Shown here one piece after another: positions 5,456-6,109 of a stretch of DNA of 6,109 bases. Location: the NCBI GenBank assembly GCA_035530955.1, contig DATKTT010000060.1, positions 1-6,109 of the forward strand. The letters run 5' to 3'. How positions within the stretch are numbered: position 1 is the stretch's first letter; every line of letters starts with the position of its first letter. Under the pieces are notes generated by a model that searched no databases, was not told where the DNA came from, and was given only the letters and a program-made list of their open reading frames with translations. Made by a program: the position numbers and the translations under genes. Origin of the DNA: Williamwhitmania sp035530955 (GTDB lineage: Bacteria > Bacteroidota > Bacteroidia > Bacteroidales > Williamwhitmaniaceae).

Positions 5456-6109
5456 TTACAAAAGTACATTCCGTTGAGTAAAACGTGTATATAGCAGCTG
5501 CTTAGCTCTTTCCCCTCCAGGAGCACCAAGGCATTTGTCATAAATTTCTGCCACCGCAGGATTCTTATAGGGAACCCTAATAATCTCCATTTCATCTATG
5601 TCGTAGATGGTCTTTGCCTTCACTTTTCTCTCCTTATCATCGGCTACCAAAGGCTGTCCACCACCTTGTAAACATCCCCCCTCGCAGGCCATTACCTCTA
5701 CAAATTGCAGATCGGAATTACCCGTTGCTATCTCCTGAAGCATGGCCACGGCACCCCGCATCCCATTTGCAATTCCAACTTTTATGGTTTTGTTCCCAAC
5801 TGAAATATCAAATTTTTTAAAGCCTTGCACGTTACGGAACTGAGCAACCTTAAAACCTTTCAAATCTTTGCCCGACATATTGTAGTGAAGTGTGCGGACT
5901 ACAGATTCGGATAAGCCGCCAGAAGCCGCAAAAAGTTTTCCGGCCGATGATCGAATCGAAAAGGGATTATCTGGCAATTGCGCATCGATATTTTGAACGT
6001 CAATACCGTATAGCTTAATAAGTTTCAGCAATTCTCGAGTTGTTAGAACCGCATCCACATCTGAAATTCCTTTGTGGGTCATCTCCTCTCTCTGCGCCTC
6101 AAATTTTTT
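5456..6109 (-). CDS. hydA: [FeFe]-hydrogenase catalytic subunit, C-terminal part (5' end beyond window)
   Basis: The frame is open to the right edge, giving 217 visible residues that begin KKFEAQREEM. This is the tail of the L2 motif (MPCxxKxxE), so the first Met (6082) is internal, not the start. The L3 motif is complete: EVMACEGGCLQGGGQP (residues 138-153 of the fragment), with C142 and C146 binding the [4Fe-4S] part of the H-cluster, C146 also bridging to the diiron site, and Met140 kept. DVDAVLTTRELL (17-28) and SSAGKLFAASGG (54-65) match conserved segments, and the end (NPAVAEIYDKCLGAP, then LLYTRF) matches the small-subunit-like tail. It reduces protons to H2 or oxidises H2, with electrons through Fe-S clusters to ferredoxin and perhaps NAD(H). 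The L1 motif and any N-terminal cluster domains lie outside. The wording (SSAG, SGGLSES instead of SGAG, TGGVMEAA) departs from classic group A and may indicate group B, common in Bacteroidota; this is tentative. Confidence 0.95.
   Translation of the reverse strand, partial: KKFEAQREEMTHKGISDVDAVLTTRELLKLIKLYGIDVQNIDAQLPDNPFSIRSSAGKLFAASGGLSESVVRTLHYNMSGKDLKGFKVAQFRNVQGFKKFDISVGNKTIKVGIANGMRGAVAMLQEIATGNSDLQFVEVMACEGGCLQGGGQPLVADDKERKVKAKTIYDIDEMEIIRVPYKNPAVAEIYDKCLGAPGGERAKQLLYTRFTQRNVLL

Noticed and set aside
5459..5466. TACTTTTG on the minus strand just before the hydrogenase-kinase start codon, a match to the -7 consensus
   Set aside because: No TTG or TTTG lies 19 to 21 bases upstream, and the match falls in the last codons and stop of the hydrogenase gene. 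A chance match is likely.
4983..5477. Rightward open frame of 164 codons opposite the N-terminal part of the hydrogenase-kinase gene
   Set aside because: It lies fully antisense to a protein with unmistakable ferredoxin and H-cluster motifs, and its translation shows no domain or plausible composition. It is a shadow frame.
6080..6082. ATG at 6082 as the start of the hydrogenase gene
   Set aside because: The frame stays open to the edge, and the preceding nine codons read KKFEAQREE, the continuation of the conserved MPCxxKxxE motif. The true start lies outside the window.

Overview
The window is a compact leftward (minus-strand) gene cluster for hydrogen metabolism and its sensing. It probably comes from an anaerobic, fermentative member of the Bacteroidota. 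Three observations point to that phylum: promoter-like sites of the TAnnTTTG type with an upstream TTG, almost no Shine-Dalgarno sequence in front of any gene, and a Rex protein whose wing loop departs from the Firmicutes form. Base composition looks moderate (mid-40s % GC by eye, not counted). The taxonomic call is an inference.

Reading in the direction of transcription (right to left): (1) the C-terminal two thirds or so of the H-cluster domain of a catalytic [FeFe]-hydrogenase, cut by the right edge; (2) a 662-residue fusion of ferredoxin clusters, a hydrogenase-like H-cluster domain, a four-cysteine Fe-S domain and a histidine kinase, i.e. a putative sensory hydrogenase; (3) a single-domain response regulator; (4) a receiver-histidine kinase hybrid; (5) the NADH/NAD+ sensing repressor Rex; (6) a RibF-type FAD synthetase whose riboflavin kinase half looks degenerate; (7) after a 143-base gap carrying a good Bacteroidota-type promoter, the first 57 codons of a small TM1266-family 'iron-only hydrogenase system regulator', cut by the left edge. 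Genes 1 to 6 are separated by only 2 to 15 bases and probably form one operon. Gene 7 seems to have its own promoter. No stretch above 300 bases lacks a gene, and I see no RNA genes, mobile elements, CRISPR arrays or long repeats.

The likely theme is redox balancing through H2. The catalytic hydrogenase disposes of electrons as H2. The sensory hydrogenase keeps all four cysteine ligands of the H-cluster but has lost the proton-transfer residues, so it probably reads H2 or redox state rather than turning it over, and passes the signal to its fused kinase. The two downstream receiver proteins can form a phosphorelay, but neither has a DNA-binding output domain. Rex, in the same operon, reads the NADH/NAD+ ratio. 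The TM1266-like protein is typically encoded beside the H-cluster maturases (HydE, HydF, HydG), which may lie just beyond the left edge. The points most worth following are this output-less H2-sensing relay beside Rex and the kinase-degenerate RibF inside the hydrogenase operon.
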